Assembly: GCF_030816475.1 (NCBI RefSeq) | Contig: NZ_JAUSXF010000001.1 | Coordinates: forward strand, 496,001 to 560,000 | Direction of reading: 5' to 3' | Source: Arthrobacter pascens | Lineage (GTDB): Bacteria > Actinomycetota > Actinomycetes > Actinomycetales > Micrococcaceae | Length of the DNA stretch: 64,000 nt | In this document: in pieces, positions 8,633 through 17,840 of the stretch | Layout: the number at the start of each line of letters is the position of its first letter | Numbering within the stretch: position 1 is the stretch's first letter | Program-made: the position numbers and the translations under genes | Notes under the pieces: model-generated | Database searches by the model: none | What the model was told of the DNA's origin: nothing | Seen by the model: the letters and a program-made list of their open reading frames with translations, nothing else

Positions 8633-9394
8633 GTGACCAGCAACAAGGAAACCGCAAGGGTGGCAGTGGTCACCGGGGCCGGCTCGGGCATAGGCAGGGC
8701 CGTCTCCCGGCTGATGCTCGCCGAGGGCTATCGCGTTGCCCTTGCCGGACGGCGCGAAAACCAGCTGCTGGAGACGGCGGACGGGCATGCGCAGGCGCTG
8801 ACGGTGACGTGTGACGTCACCAAGCCCGACGACGTCGAGCACCTTTTCGAAGCTGCGCTCCAGCGGTGGGGGAGGGTGGATGTCCTGTTCAACAATGCGG
8901 GGATCTTTGGTCCGGCGGCATCCGTCGACGAGATCAGCCTGGACGACTGGAACGCCACCCTTGCCGTCAACCTCACGGGGTCGATGTTGTGTGCCGCTGC
9001 GGCGGTACGGGATATGAAGGCGCAGGATCCGCAGGGCGGCCGGATCATCAACAACGGCTCCATCTCGGCCCATTCGCCGCGACCCCGGACGGTCGCTTAT
9101 ACGGTCACCAAGCATGCGATGACGGGACTGACCAGGAGCATAGAGCTGGACGGCCGCGGCTTTGGCATCACGTGCGGTCAGATCGACATCGGCAATACGG
9201 CCACCGAAATCATGGACACCATCGGTGTGGGCTCCGGCGCCCTGCAGCCCGACGGGAGCCGCCGCATTGAACCCATGTTCCCGGTGGAGGACGCTGCGCG
9301 TGCCGTGCTGCTGATGGCCGGCATGCCTGCCTCAGCAAGTGTCGGTTCCCTGGTCGTTACTGCCGCCGGGATGCCCTTCATCGGGCGCGGCTGA
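8633..9394 (+). CDS. Short-chain dehydrogenase/reductase (SDR)
   Basis: A cytosolic NAD(P)-dependent oxidoreductase of 253 residues with the classical SDR plan. TGAGSGIG near residue 16 is the cofactor-binding glycine motif, NNAG follows about 70 residues later, and the catalytic Ser, Tyr and Lys appear in NGSISAHSPRPRTVAYTVTKHA. Substrate cannot be inferred. The gene stands alone, between the MobA/MocA-like gene, which is divergent, and dctA. Control by the palindrome at 8567-8582 is likely. Confidence 0.88.
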   Translation: MTSNKETARVAVVTGAGSGIGRAVSRLMLAEGYRVALAGRRENQLLETADGHAQALTVTCDVTKPDDVEHLFEAALQRWGRVDVLFNNAGIFGPAASVDEISLDDWNATLAVNLTGSMLCAAAAVRDMKAQDPQGGRIINNGSISAHSPRPRTVAYTVTKHAMTGLTRSIELDGRGFGITCGQIDIGNTATEIMDTIGVGSGALQPDGSRRIEPMFPVEDAARAVLLMAGMPASASVGSLVVTAAGMPFIGRG

Positions 9395-9408
9395 ATCGGC
9401 CACTCCTA

Positions 9409-9427
9409 AATTCCATAATATGGAATT
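9409..9427. promoter_or_regulatory. 19-bp palindrome upstream of dctA
   Basis: AATTCCATAATATGGAATT has perfect 9-bp arms around one central A. Its size and symmetry suit a dimeric regulator such as an IclR- or GntR-type protein. It lies just after the SDR stop and about 90 bases before the dctA start, the position of a promoter operator. No regulator gene is adjacent. Confidence 0.55.
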
Positions 9428-9449
9428 ACATTTTCCTCTTGCGGAAATA

Positions 9450-9465
9450 TGTGACCGGGGTTACT
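9450..9465. promoter_or_regulatory. Possible weak CRP site upstream of dctA
   Basis: TGTGA-CCGGGG-TTACT keeps 8 of the 10 conserved bases of the TGTGA-N6-TCACA CRP consensus. Dicarboxylate uptake is often under cAMP control, which makes it plausible, but one such match in AT-poor DNA can arise by chance. Confidence 0.3.
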
Positions 9466-9516
9466 TTTGGAAAAGACCCCGGTCCGGGGCTGTTCCCGAT
9501 TGATAGGTACAGATCA

Positions 9517-11022
9517 ATGAAGATCCCAGATCCCGCGGCGCTGAAGGCGAGTTCGGCGCCGCTGAAGAAGAAGCCCCTGTACAGGTCGCTCTTCTTCCAA
9601 ATTCTGATCGCCGTCGTGGCAGGTGTTCTCATCGGACATTTCTGGCCGGACCTTGGTTCGCAGCTGAGGCCGCTGGGCGATGGATTTATCCAGCTCATCA
9701 AGATGATCATCGCGCCGCTGATTTTCCTCGTGATTGTCACGGGCATCTCGGCCGTAGGCGACGTCAAGGCGGTCGGAAGGGTAGGCGTCAAGGCTCTCCT
9801 GTACTTCACCGCGGCCACCCTTTTCGCACTGGTCTTCGGGCTGGTCGTAGGCAACATCGTCCAGCCCGGTGCCGGGCTGAACATCGATCCCAACACCCTG
9901 TCCCAGGATGCCCTCACCGCGAAAACGGGCACCACGCCGCCCAAGGACGCCGCCCACTTCATCCTGGACATCATTCCCACCAGCGTCATCGGCGCCTTTG
10001 CGAGCAACAGCCTGCTGCAGGTCCTCTTCTTCTCGGTCTTCTTCGGTTCGGCCATCGTCGTCGTCGGCCGTGAGCGCTGCATGCCTGTCATCAGCCTCAT
10101 GGAGACAGTCCTTGAGCTCATTTTCAAGATCATGTCCTGGATCATGAAGGTGGCACCCATCGGTGCCTTCGGCGCCATGGCGTTCATCATCGGCCAGTAT
10201 GGCCTCGGCACGCTGGGCACCTACGCCAAGCTGATCGCCGCATGTTATGGAGCCGCCATCATCTTCATCGCGCTGCTGTTCATCGTGGCCTGGAGTTTCG
10301 CCCGCGTTCCGCTGTGGCAATTCCTCAAGTACACGCGTGAGGAGTTCCTGCTCGCCCTCGGCACCGCCTCCACCGAAGCCGTGATGCCGCGCATCATGAC
10401 CAAGCTGACCAATGCGGGCTGCTCACGTGCCACCACCGGACTGGTGGTCCCCACCGGGTACTCCTTCAACCTCGACGGCGCCGCGATCTACCTGTCGATC
10501 TCGCTCCTCTTCCTCGCCCAGGCCTTCGGCCACAACCTAGACCTTGGCCAGCAACTGGCGGCACTGGGCGTGCTGCTCCTGACGTCCAAAGGCATGGCCG
10601 GCGTTCCGGGCTCCTCGTTCCTGGCGCTGTCCGCCACGGCCGCAGCACTCGGCATTTTCCCGGTTGCCGGAGTCGCACTGCTGCTCGGCGCGGACCGCCT
10701 GATGGATTCGATGCGTGTGGTGGTGAACCTCCTGGGCAACTGTGTTGCCACTTTCGTGGTCTCCACCTGGGAAGGCCAGTTCGACCGCAGTGTGATGGTC
10801 AGGGCTTTCCGGGGCGAAATCACCAACCACGATTCCGCGATCATGCTCGGTGTCGAGGACGACTTCGAGGACCAGGAGCTGGAACGCATCAGCGGCGGGC
10901 AGCAGCCGTCCCCCAAGTTCCGGGGCGGCCCGAACCCGGATGAGATCCCTGAATTCCAGATGAGCAGGCCCGCTCCTGCTTCCGTGCCGGAGGCGCCTCC
11001 GGCACCGGCGGGACGCGAGTAA
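9517..11022 (+). CDS. dctA: C4-dicarboxylate transporter, DctA family
   Basis: A dicarboxylate/amino acid:cation symporter of 501 residues, importing succinate, fumarate or malate. Family signatures are present: STEAVMPRIM, PTGYSFNLDGAAIYLS and TSKGMAGVPGSSFLAL, which form the substrate and cation sites, on a background of about eight membrane helices. The C-terminal 60-70 residues are hydrophilic and Pro-rich, making the protein longer than E. coli DctA (428). ATG 9517 is preferred; TTG 9439 upstream would add a 26-residue polar leader. A strong hairpin follows the stop. Confidence 0.88.
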   Translation: MKIPDPAALKASSAPLKKKPLYRSLFFQILIAVVAGVLIGHFWPDLGSQLRPLGDGFIQLIKMIIAPLIFLVIVTGISAVGDVKAVGRVGVKALLYFTAATLFALVFGLVVGNIVQPGAGLNIDPNTLSQDALTAKTGTTPPKDAAHFILDIIPTSVIGAFASNSLLQVLFFSVFFGSAIVVVGRERCMPVISLMETVLELIFKIMSWIMKVAPIGAFGAMAFIIGQYGLGTLGTYAKLIAACYGAAIIFIALLFIVAWSFARVPLWQFLKYTREEFLLALGTASTEAVMPRIMTKLTNAGCSRATTGLVVPTGYSFNLDGAAIYLSISLLFLAQAFGHNLDLGQQLAALGVLLLTSKGMAGVPGSSFLALSATAAALGIFPVAGVALLLGADRLMDSMRVVVNLLGNCVATFVVSTWEGQFDRSVMVRAFRGEITNHDSAIMLGVEDDFEDQELERISGGQQPSPKFRGGPNPDEIPEFQMSRPAPASVPEAPPAPAGRE

Positions 11023-11036
11023 GTTTCCCTCCTCAT

Positions 11037-11065
11037 GGAACCCCGTCCTGCCAGGGCGGGGTTCC
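11037..11065. terminator. Terminator between dctA and the convergent SCP-like gene
   Basis: GGAACCCCG (11037-11045) pairs exactly with CGGGGTTCC (11057-11065) around an 11-nt loop. It lies between two converging genes and could stop transcription from both sides. No long T-run follows, only TTGCG. Confidence 0.7.
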
Positions 11066-11077
11066 TTGCGTCCGGCC

Positions 11078-11455
11078 CTAGAGCGGCAGCAGTCCGGAGA
11101 GGTCCGCGCGCAGCCCCGATGCCGCCACCCGCCCGGCCGCCACGGCGTCTGCCCAGCTCAACTGGCCGCTCACCATTGCCAGCCAGGTGCCGGCGTCGCA
11201 CTCAATGACGTTGGGGGGAGTTCCGCGTGTGTGGCGGGGGCCCTCCACGCACTGGGTGACACCGAACGGCGGCACACGCACTTCCACGGAGTTGCCCGGT
11301 GCCCGAGCGGTCACTTCTTCCAACGAGTACCGGACGGCGGTGGCGGTGACGCTGCGGGGGACAGGATCGTTCGACGCCGAACGGGCGGCTTCCTGCCAGG
11401 CGGCCAGTGCCGCCATCCCTTCTTCGACGCCAATACGACGGCGGGCTATCGCCAT
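11078..11455 (-). CDS. Bacterial SCP-orthologue (sterol carrier-like) protein
   Basis: A cytosolic protein of 125 residues. The stretches VEVRVPPFG, GPRHTRGTPPNV and the C terminus ASGLRADLSGLLPL are those of the small actinobacterial 'sterol carrier family protein' (bacterial SCP orthologue). Its ligand is unknown; the fold suggests binding of a hydrophobic molecule. It is transcribed alongside asparaginase, 52 bases away, and could share its transcript. Confidence 0.8.
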   Translation of the reverse strand: MAIARRRIGVEEGMAALAAWQEAARSASNDPVPRSVTATAVRYSLEEVTARAPGNSVEVRVPPFGVTQCVEGPRHTRGTPPNVIECDAGTWLAMVSGQLSWADAVAAGRVAASGLRADLSGLLPL

Positions 11456-11507
11456 GCGGCCGGCCTCCCTTCAAAACGGGGTTGGGACAGTCCCTGATAG
11501 ATCAAGG

Positions 11508-12509
11508 TCAGTCGAGCAGTGCGGACACTGCCGGGCCCAGGCGGATCTTGCCGACCGGCCGCCCGCCGCCCAACACGGGTTCAACCACTTTTTCCAGGAC
11601 GCTGGAGACACCGGGGATGTCCACCGCTCCGGCTGCGGCCAGGAGCGTCAGCCCCACCAGGGAGGTGGCTCGGAGGTTGCCGTCCAGCACCTTAACGGCA
11701 ACGGACACGCCCTGCGGAGTGGCCATCGCCAGCACTCCCTCAGCGCCGATCTTCGCGATGATCCCCAGCTCGTCCATCACTATGGTGTTTGACTCGCCAG
11801 CGCCCTGGACCGCCCACGGGTAGTCGAGCATGGAGGTGGCAATGGTGGCGGCGCGGGCGTTGGAGTTCCCGTCAGCGGGAGCCTTGGCCAGCAGTGAAAA
11901 CGCGCGGGCCAGTCCAAGGAGCGAAATTGCTGCCACAGGGGCGCCGCAGCCGTCGATGCCAAGGTGGGCAATCCGTTCGCCGGCGTATTCTTCAATCACG
12001 CTCCGGACGCGCTGCTGCAGCGGGTGGTTTGGCTCAAGGTAGCTGTGGGTGTCCCAGCCGTTTTCCATGCATGCCCAGAGGAAGGCGGCGTGCTTGCCGG
12101 AACAGTTGAAGGCGAGTTTGGATTTGCCGCGTTCGGAACGGACCAGCCAGTTCCGGGCTGTCTCGTCTTGCGGCCAGGCAGCCGGGCATTGCAGCTGGTC
12201 CTCCCGGACGCCCGCGGCTTTGAGCATTCCCTCCACCACGTCCATGTGGTCCAGGGAGCCCACATGGCTGGCACACGCAAGTGCCACCTGGGCGCCGCGC
12301 AGAGGAACGCCCGACTGCATCGAGGCGAGGGCCTGCAGGGGCTTGAGTGCGGACCGGGCGTAGATGGGGGTAGTGATGTCTCCCAGTTCCGTGACCACGG
12401 TGCCATCGGCGGCCAGGACTACAGCCGAGCCGACGTGCCGTGACTCCACAAAACCGCTGCGTTCCACCACGGCCAGTTCGACGGCGGAGTCCACGGTAAA
12501 AGGTGGCAT
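11508..12509 (-). CDS. L-asparaginase, asparaginase II (rhizobial-type) family
   Basis: A 333-residue enzyme that hydrolyses L-asparagine to aspartate and ammonia. Family hallmarks are YARSALKPLQ near residue 50 and FNCSGKHAAFL near residue 133, which hold the serine/lysine residues of the PF06089 family. This family is unrelated to classical type I/II asparaginases. The start ATG 12509 lies 24 nt behind TAGACT (12533-12538), so a short leader is likely. No signal peptide is seen. Confidence 0.88.
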   Translation of the reverse strand: MPPFTVDSAVELAVVERSGFVESRHVGSAVVLAADGTVVTELGDITTPIYARSALKPLQALASMQSGVPLRGAQVALACASHVGSLDHMDVVEGMLKAAGVREDQLQCPAAWPQDETARNWLVRSERGKSKLAFNCSGKHAAFLWACMENGWDTHSYLEPNHPLQQRVRSVIEEYAGERIAHLGIDGCGAPVAAISLLGLARAFSLLAKAPADGNSNARAATIATSMLDYPWAVQGAGESNTIVMDELGIIAKIGAEGVLAMATPQGVSVAVKVLDGNLRATSLVGLTLLAAAGAVDIPGVSSVLEKVVEPVLGGGRPVGKIRLGPAVSALLD

Positions 12510-12561
12510 GGGGGTTGTGTGGCATGAAGCCAGTCTAGGGGCCCTGAACTCGAATCCCCGG

Positions 12562-14139
12562 CTACTCCACGGTCACCATGACGGCCTGCCAGCCGGAGGC
12601 GCCGTCGGGTACCGGGTCGGCACGCCTGTCTGTCTGCACCTCACCGGTTCCGTCGGTGGCGCGGACCCTGATGTAGTGCTGCCCGGAGGTTGCTTCCCAG
12701 TCGAAGGACCACTGCCGCCACGTGACCAGTGATGCCTCAGCGGACAACACGGCCCGGGCCCATTCGCCGTTGTCGATCTGGACTTCCACCATGGTGATGC
12801 CGCGGGTCTGTGCCCACGCCGTGCCGCCGATCGCAACCCGTCCGGCCTGTACCCTGGCGAACGGTTTCGGCACCTCCACCCGGGCCATGGTCTTAATGGG
12901 ACCGCGCTCTGACCAGCCGCGCCGCGTCCAGTAGGCCTTGCTGTCAGCGAAGCGTGTCACCTCAAGGTCCACCAGCCATTTGGTGGCCGAGACGAACCCG
13001 TACAAGCCCGGCACCACCATGCGCACGGGGTATCCGTGTTCCAGCGGAAGCGGCTCACCGTTCATGGCGATGGCCAGCATGGCGTCCCGGTCATCCTGCA
13101 GGACCTCCAGCGGCGTGGAGGCACTGAAGCCGTCCACCGACGTCGAAAGCACCATGTCTGCGCCGTCCCTGGGGCCTGCCCGCTTGAGCACCTCGCGGAT
13201 CGGCAGCCCCAGCCATCGTGCGTTCCCGGCGAGGTTTCCGCCCACCGGATTGGAGACACAAGTAAGGGTTACATGGGATTCGATGAGGTCGGCGTCGAGC
13301 AGGTCCCGGAACGTGAGGCGGACCTCCTGTTCAACGAGGCCATGCACCCTCAGTTCCCACTCCTCGACATTTATTTCGGGAACGCTGAGCGCTGTGTCGA
13401 TCCGGTAAAAGTCGCCGTTGGGCGTCAGCCAGGGCGTCACGCCGGCCACCGGGGACTGTACTCCGGCCGGCACGGGCGGGGCTGATCTCCGCGGGTCGGG
13501 CAGCCGCAACGCCTCCCGGGCCGAGGCGATGTTGCTCCTGGCCGTACTGAGCACGCGGCCGCCTGTGGCAGCGATTCCCGCGGCTGTGGCGGTGATGCTG
13601 ACGGCGGCGAAGAATCCACGGCGGCTCGTGGCTGGCCGTTCCGGGTCCTTTGCCGCCGTGTCCGCGGGCGCGTCGGGCCACGCACTAAGCCTCCGCAGGG
13701 GCCTGACCAGGAGCTGCAGCACCATCAGCCCGGCCAGCGTGCCCGCCAGTGTAGGGATGGCATCCAGCGGCCTGACGCCGGCGCGCGTCACCACACTGGC
13801 CACCATCACCGCGCCCATCAGCAGCACACCCGCTGCACCAAGCACCGGCCAACGGTAGGCCACCACACCCAGCACGCATGCCAGGAGGAAAATGGTCAAA
13901 CCCATGCCCGCAAACAGCACGGCCTTGTCCTGAGTGCCGAACGTGGCAATGGCGAAATCCTTCATCCACGGCGGCGTGAAGTCGATGAACGTGGATCCGA
14001 GGGCAATGACGGGCGTGGCCCGTGCCGTGAAGAACGCCCCCGTCAGTTCCGCGACGGACAGGACGACGGCGGCAGCCGCCACCCCGGCCAGCGCTGCCAT
14101 GGCCGTGGGACCCTTGAGCCAGTTCATCAGCTTCTTCAT
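12562..14139 (-). CDS. Membrane-anchored molybdopterin-dependent oxidoreductase (sulfite oxidase fold)
   Basis: A 525-residue protein with four hydrophobic helices in the first 145 residues, then a twin-arginine motif TSRRGFFAAV near residue 171 with a hydrophobic run, then a sulfite oxidase-type molybdenum domain and a Mo-co dimerisation domain. The molybdenum-ligating Cys is probably that in TLTCVSNPVGG near residue 294. The catalytic part should lie outside the membrane. Oxidation or reduction of sulfur or nitrogen compounds, or of methionine sulfoxide as in MsrP, are all possible. The open frame continues upstream antisense to purD; MKKLMNW at 14139 is taken as the start, without a good ribosome site. 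Confidence 0.82.
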   Translation of the reverse strand: MKKLMNWLKGPTAMAALAGVAAAAVVLSVAELTGAFFTARATPVIALGSTFIDFTPPWMKDFAIATFGTQDKAVLFAGMGLTIFLLACVLGVVAYRWPVLGAAGVLLMGAVMVASVVTRAGVRPLDAIPTLAGTLAGLMVLQLLVRPLRRLSAWPDAPADTAAKDPERPATSRRGFFAAVSITATAAGIAATGGRVLSTARSNIASAREALRLPDPRRSAPPVPAGVQSPVAGVTPWLTPNGDFYRIDTALSVPEINVEEWELRVHGLVEQEVRLTFRDLLDADLIESHVTLTCVSNPVGGNLAGNARWLGLPIREVLKRAGPRDGADMVLSTSVDGFSASTPLEVLQDDRDAMLAIAMNGEPLPLEHGYPVRMVVPGLYGFVSATKWLVDLEVTRFADSKAYWTRRGWSERGPIKTMARVEVPKPFARVQAGRVAIGGTAWAQTRGITMVEVQIDNGEWARAVLSAEASLVTWRQWSFDWEATSGQHYIRVRATDGTGEVQTDRRADPVPDGASGWQAVMVTVE

Positions 14140-14287
14140 GCCGCTGGTTCGTAGCTGCTGCCACGGCGGATTGTTCCGGCTGCATTTTGGATGTACTGGT
14201 TTTTGATGCACGGGCTCCTGTCCGACGAAACCTCGGCGGGGACCCAGCTTAGGAGCCAGCCGGGTGCACAAAGTACGCTTGGAGACT

Positions 14288-15604
14288 GTGAAGGTACTCG
14301 TCATCGGCCCCGGAGGCCGCGAACACGCCATTGTCCGCTCCCTGCTCGCCGACCCCAACGTGTCCGAGGTCCATGCAGCTCCCGGCAACGCCGGCATCAG
14401 CAAGCTGGTTCCCACCCACGACATCAACGGCAATGATCCTGATGCTGTGGCGGCCCTGGCCACCAAGCTGACCGCGGACCTGGTGGTTGTAGGCCCTGAG
14501 GCTCCGCTTGCCGCGGGGGTGGCCGACGCCGTCCGCGCAGCCGGCATCCCGGTGTTCGGGCCCAGCAAGGCCGCCGCGCAGCTGGAGGCCTCCAAGGCCT
14601 TCGCGAAGGAAATCATGGCCGAAGCCGGAGTTCCCACGGCCATGGCCATGGTCGCAGCCAGCGCTGAGGAAGCAGCCTCGGCCCTGGACACTTTCGGTGC
14701 GCCTTTCGTGGTGAAGGACGACGGCCTGGCTGCCGGCAAGGGTGTGGTGGTCACCAATGACCGCGAGGAAGCCCTGGCCCACGCCCAGGCGTGCTTCGAC
14801 GCGGGCGGGACCGTGGTGATCGAGGAATTCCTGGACGGGCCCGAGGTCTCCATCTTCGTCCTGTGTGATGGCCGCAACACGGTGCCGCTGTCCCCGGCGC
14901 AGGACTTCAAACGGATCTTCGACAACGACGAAGGCCCCAACACCGGCGGCATGGGCGCTTACACGCCTCTTGAATGGGCTCCCGAGGGCCTGGTCCAGGA
15001 GGTCATCGACCGCGTGGCCCAGCCCACCGTCAACGAAATGGCCCGCCGCGGCACGCCGTTTGTGGGCGTGCTGTTCGTCGGGCTGGCCCTGACCTCCCGG
15101 GGTACCCGGGTCATCGAATTCAACGTCCGCTTCGGCGACCCCGAAACCCAGGCCGTGCTGGCCCGCCTCAAGACACCGCTCGGTGCGCTGCTGATGGCAG
15201 CCGCCAAGGGCGAACTGGACAAGGCGGAAGAGCTGCGCTGGTCAAAGGAAACGGCTGTCGCCGTCGTCGTCGCTTCAGAAAACTACCCGGGCACACCGCG
15301 AACCGGTGACCGTATCCGGGGACTGAAGAAGGTGGATGAGCTGGACGGGGTGCACGTAATCCACGCCGGCACCGCATTCGACGACTACGGCAAGGTGGTT
15401 TCCGCCGGCGGCCGGGTGCTCGCCGTGGTTGCCCTCGGCAGCGACCTCGTGGAAGCGCGCGAAAGGGCGTACGACGGCGTGGAGCTGGTTCAGCTGGAAG
15501 GCGCCCAGTTCCGGACGGACATCGGCGGCAAGGCGGCCCGCGGCGAGATCAAGGTGTCATCCAACACAACAGCCTCGCTGCCCGTGACGAAAACAAAGGC
15601 ATAG
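14288..15604 (+). CDS. purD: Phosphoribosylamine-glycine ligase
   Basis: Joins glycine to phosphoribosylamine in purine synthesis, an ATP-grasp enzyme of 438 residues. The N terminus begins MKVLVIGPGGREHAI, the usual family start, which selects GTG 14288 over GTG 14264. FNVRFGDPETQ near residue 278 is the PurD signature. GGAG at 14281-14284 is only 3 nt from the start; TACGCT at 14274-14279 could instead give a nearly leaderless mRNA. purC follows after one base. Confidence 0.93.
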   Translation: MKVLVIGPGGREHAIVRSLLADPNVSEVHAAPGNAGISKLVPTHDINGNDPDAVAALATKLTADLVVVGPEAPLAAGVADAVRAAGIPVFGPSKAAAQLEASKAFAKEIMAEAGVPTAMAMVAASAEEAASALDTFGAPFVVKDDGLAAGKGVVVTNDREEALAHAQACFDAGGTVVIEEFLDGPEVSIFVLCDGRNTVPLSPAQDFKRIFDNDEGPNTGGMGAYTPLEWAPEGLVQEVIDRVAQPTVNEMARRGTPFVGVLFVGLALTSRGTRVIEFNVRFGDPETQAVLARLKTPLGALLMAAAKGELDKAEELRWSKETAVAVVVASENYPGTPRTGDRIRGLKKVDELDGVHVIHAGTAFDDYGKVVSAGGRVLAVVALGSDLVEARERAYDGVELVQLEGAQFRTDIGGKAARGEIKVSSNTTASLPVTKTKA

Positions 15605-15605
15605 C

Positions 15606-16559
15606 ATGACTGAGAATTCATCCCCTGAACCGGCGGCCAGAACTGGCCTGAAGACCAAAACACTGGACCTGCCGGGCTGGAAGCACGTCTACTCGGGCAA
15701 GGTCCGCGACCTGTACGAGCCCGTCGACGAGTCCATCCGCGAGCAGGCCGGCCAGGACTGCGTGCTGGTGGTGGCGAGCGACCGCATCAGCGCCTTCGAC
15801 CATGTCCTGGCGAGCGAGATCCCGGACAAGGGCCGCATCCTCACGCAGCTGAGCCTGTGGTGGTTCGACCAGCTGGACGTCATGCACCATGTGCTGGCAT
15901 CCACGGTGGAGGGCGGAGTTCCCGCCGCCGTGGAAGGCCGGGCCATGATCTGCAAGAAGCTGGAGATGTTCCCCGTGGAATGCATTGCCCGGGGCTACCT
16001 CACCGGTTCAGGCCTTCAGGAGTACAAAGCCTCCGGTACGGTGTGCGGAATACCCCTTCCGCCAGGACTGGTGGACGGCTCCCGGCTGGAGAAGGCGATC
16101 TTCACCCCGTCCGCGAAGGCCGACCTGGGCGAGCACGACGAGAACATCACCTACGAGGCCGTGGTGGTCATGGTGGGGGACGACATCGCTGCACGGCTGA
16201 GCGAACTGACCCTGAAGATCTACAACACCGCCGAGGAAGTCGCCCGCGAACGCGGCATCATCCTGGCCGACACAAAGGTCGAGTTCGGCTACGACGCCGT
16301 GTCCGGCGCCATCACGCTGGGCGACGAGGTGCTCACCCCGGATTCTTCGCGCTTCTGGGACGCGGGCACCTACGAGCCTGGCAGGGCGCAGCCCTCATAC
16401 GACAAGCAGTACGTCCGTGACTGGCTGACCTCGGCCGAATCGGGCTGGGACAGGAACTCGGACACGCCTCCGCCGGCGTTGCCCGAGGAGGTCATCAGCC
16501 GGACGCGCAGCCGCTACGTCGAGGCGTACGAAAAGCTGACCGGAAAAGCCTTCTCCTAG
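15606..16559 (+). CDS. purC: Phosphoribosylaminoimidazole-succinocarboxamide synthase
   Basis: SAICAR synthase, 317 residues, converting CAIR and aspartate to SAICAR in purine synthesis. YSGKVRDLYE near the N terminus, ASDRISAFDHVL, and VECIARGYLTGSG are family signatures, and FGYDAVSG...LGDEVLTPDSSRFWD completes the active site. It follows purD by one base. Its stop overlaps that of the convergent XRE regulator by four bases (CTAG). Confidence 0.94.
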   Translation: MTENSSPEPAARTGLKTKTLDLPGWKHVYSGKVRDLYEPVDESIREQAGQDCVLVVASDRISAFDHVLASEIPDKGRILTQLSLWWFDQLDVMHHVLASTVEGGVPAAVEGRAMICKKLEMFPVECIARGYLTGSGLQEYKASGTVCGIPLPPGLVDGSRLEKAIFTPSAKADLGEHDENITYEAVVVMVGDDIAARLSELTLKIYNTAEEVARERGIILADTKVEFGYDAVSGAITLGDEVLTPDSSRFWDAGTYEPGRAQPSYDKQYVRDWLTSAESGWDRNSDTPPPALPEEVISRTRSRYVEAYEKLTGKAFS

Positions 16560-17821
16560 CCGGTCTTCCCGGCCGCGGCGGCGCGCTGCTGGGCGAGATT
16601 GATTTCCAGGACGGCGTCCAGTGCCTGCTGGACCCGGTCCTGGGCCCCGGCGGCACTGAAGGCTTTCTGCGCCTCCTTGAGGTAGACCAGTGCTTCCTCC
16701 GCCTCCCCGGCAGCCTTCAGGGATTTGCCCAGGAGGAGGGACACTTCCCCGGCCGTGTGCTTGGCCAGGGCGGCGCGTTCCGCGTGGATCTCGCGGAGCT
16801 TCTCGACTGCCGCCACGATATCGCCGGTGAGGTAAAGCCAGCGTGCGCGGATGAAAGCCACTTCCAGCTGGTCGGTCTTGTTCCCGCCCACGATGGAGAG
16901 CGCCAGTTCGGCGCGTTCGATGGATGACAGCGTCTCCGGCTCGACAATCCCCGAGGACAGGCGCACGGCCGCTGACGCCTTGTTGAAACGGGCCCACAGT
17001 TCGATGTCGTTGGCGGGGGAAAGCATCCGGGCCGCCCGCTCGTGGTACTTGATGCCCTCCGGGTAGTCATGGCGCATGAATGCCACGTTGCCGATGACCC
17101 AGGCCACTTCGCCTGCGAGCTGCGACATCGAATGCTCGTCCACCTGGTCGTTCATGTCCTGGCAGTACTTCCAGGCCTCATCCAGCCGGCCGCTTTCCGC
17201 CAGGGCTCCGATGAGGGCCCTGTGCGCGCCGATGATGAGCGTCGACCCTTTCTGGAGCTGGGCGCAGAGTTTCACGGCTTCCATGGCGTGGTCCACAGCC
17301 CTGCTCAACTGGCCCTGTCCCTGGTAGATCCCTGCGAGCATCTGGCGGGCGCGGACGGCAAGGCCAACAGACTCCGTGGCCATGGGGTGTTCAAGCAGGT
17401 GCTGCATGATCTTTTCGGCCTGCTGCCAGTTGCCCTGCTTGATCAGGCACTCGGCCTGCATGTAGGTCATGTTCCACCAGGCGCTGGTGTTCTTGCCCTC
17501 GAGGGCTATCTGAGCTGCAGTGGCCGCATGGCTTGCTGCGAGCGGGTAGTCCCGGAGATCCCAGGCCTGGCGTGCGTAGAGTCCGGCCAGGACGTACTCG
17601 GCGTCGCTGACCGAAATCGGCTGGCTCCAGGCCTCCAGCGCCTTGGGCGCCAGTTCCAGCCTGCGAGCGAGTTCCTCGATGACTTCGGCCGTCGGTTCGC
17701 GCCGGCCGGTTTCGAGCAGAGAAATATAGCTAGGGGAATACAGGTCCTTGCCCAGTTCAGCCTGTGTCAGCCCACGTTCGAGACGCTCCGCCCTGAGCTT
17801 CTCCCCGAATCCGTTGCCCAC
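16556..17821 (-). CDS. XRE-family regulator with TPR sensor domain (RRNPP-like)
   Basis: A 421-residue cytosolic protein. Residues 5-65 are a helix-turn-helix of the XRE type (LTQAELGKDLYSPSYISLLE); residues about 75-400 are TPR-like helical hairpins. HTH plus a long TPR array is the plan of RRNPP peptide-pheromone receptors (Rgg, PlcR, PrgX), which bind short imported peptides. GTG 17821 has AAGGAGG (17829-17835, minus strand) 7 nt upstream. It is divergent from the secreted-peptide gene at 17954, 132 bases away, with candidate operators between. A purely internal-ligand regulator is possible; the receptor role is inference from architecture and context. Confidence 0.8.
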   Translation of the reverse strand: MGNGFGEKLRAERLERGLTQAELGKDLYSPSYISLLETGRREPTAEVIEELARRLELAPKALEAWSQPISVSDAEYVLAGLYARQAWDLRDYPLAASHAATAAQIALEGKNTSAWWNMTYMQAECLIKQGNWQQAEKIMQHLLEHPMATESVGLAVRARQMLAGIYQGQGQLSRAVDHAMEAVKLCAQLQKGSTLIIGAHRALIGALAESGRLDEAWKYCQDMNDQVDEHSMSQLAGEVAWVIGNVAFMRHDYPEGIKYHERAARMLSPANDIELWARFNKASAAVRLSSGIVEPETLSSIERAELALSIVGGNKTDQLEVAFIRARWLYLTGDIVAAVEKLREIHAERAALAKHTAGEVSLLLGKSLKAAGEAEEALVYLKEAQKAFSAAGAQDRVQQALDAVLEINLAQQRAAAAGKTG

Positions 17822-17840
17822 GGGACATCCTCCTTATTCC

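Noticed and set aside
12034..12525. An ATG at 12525 sits 7 nt behind TAGACT and opens a 163-codon frame.
   Set aside because: It overlaps asparaginase in a different frame and has no recognisable motif; the -10 box is more likely the promoter for asparaginase with a short leader.
14140..14952. The open frame continues upstream of the molybdopterin oxidoreductase start.
   Set aside because: It is antisense to purD; the protein begins naturally at MKKLMNW with a membrane helix.
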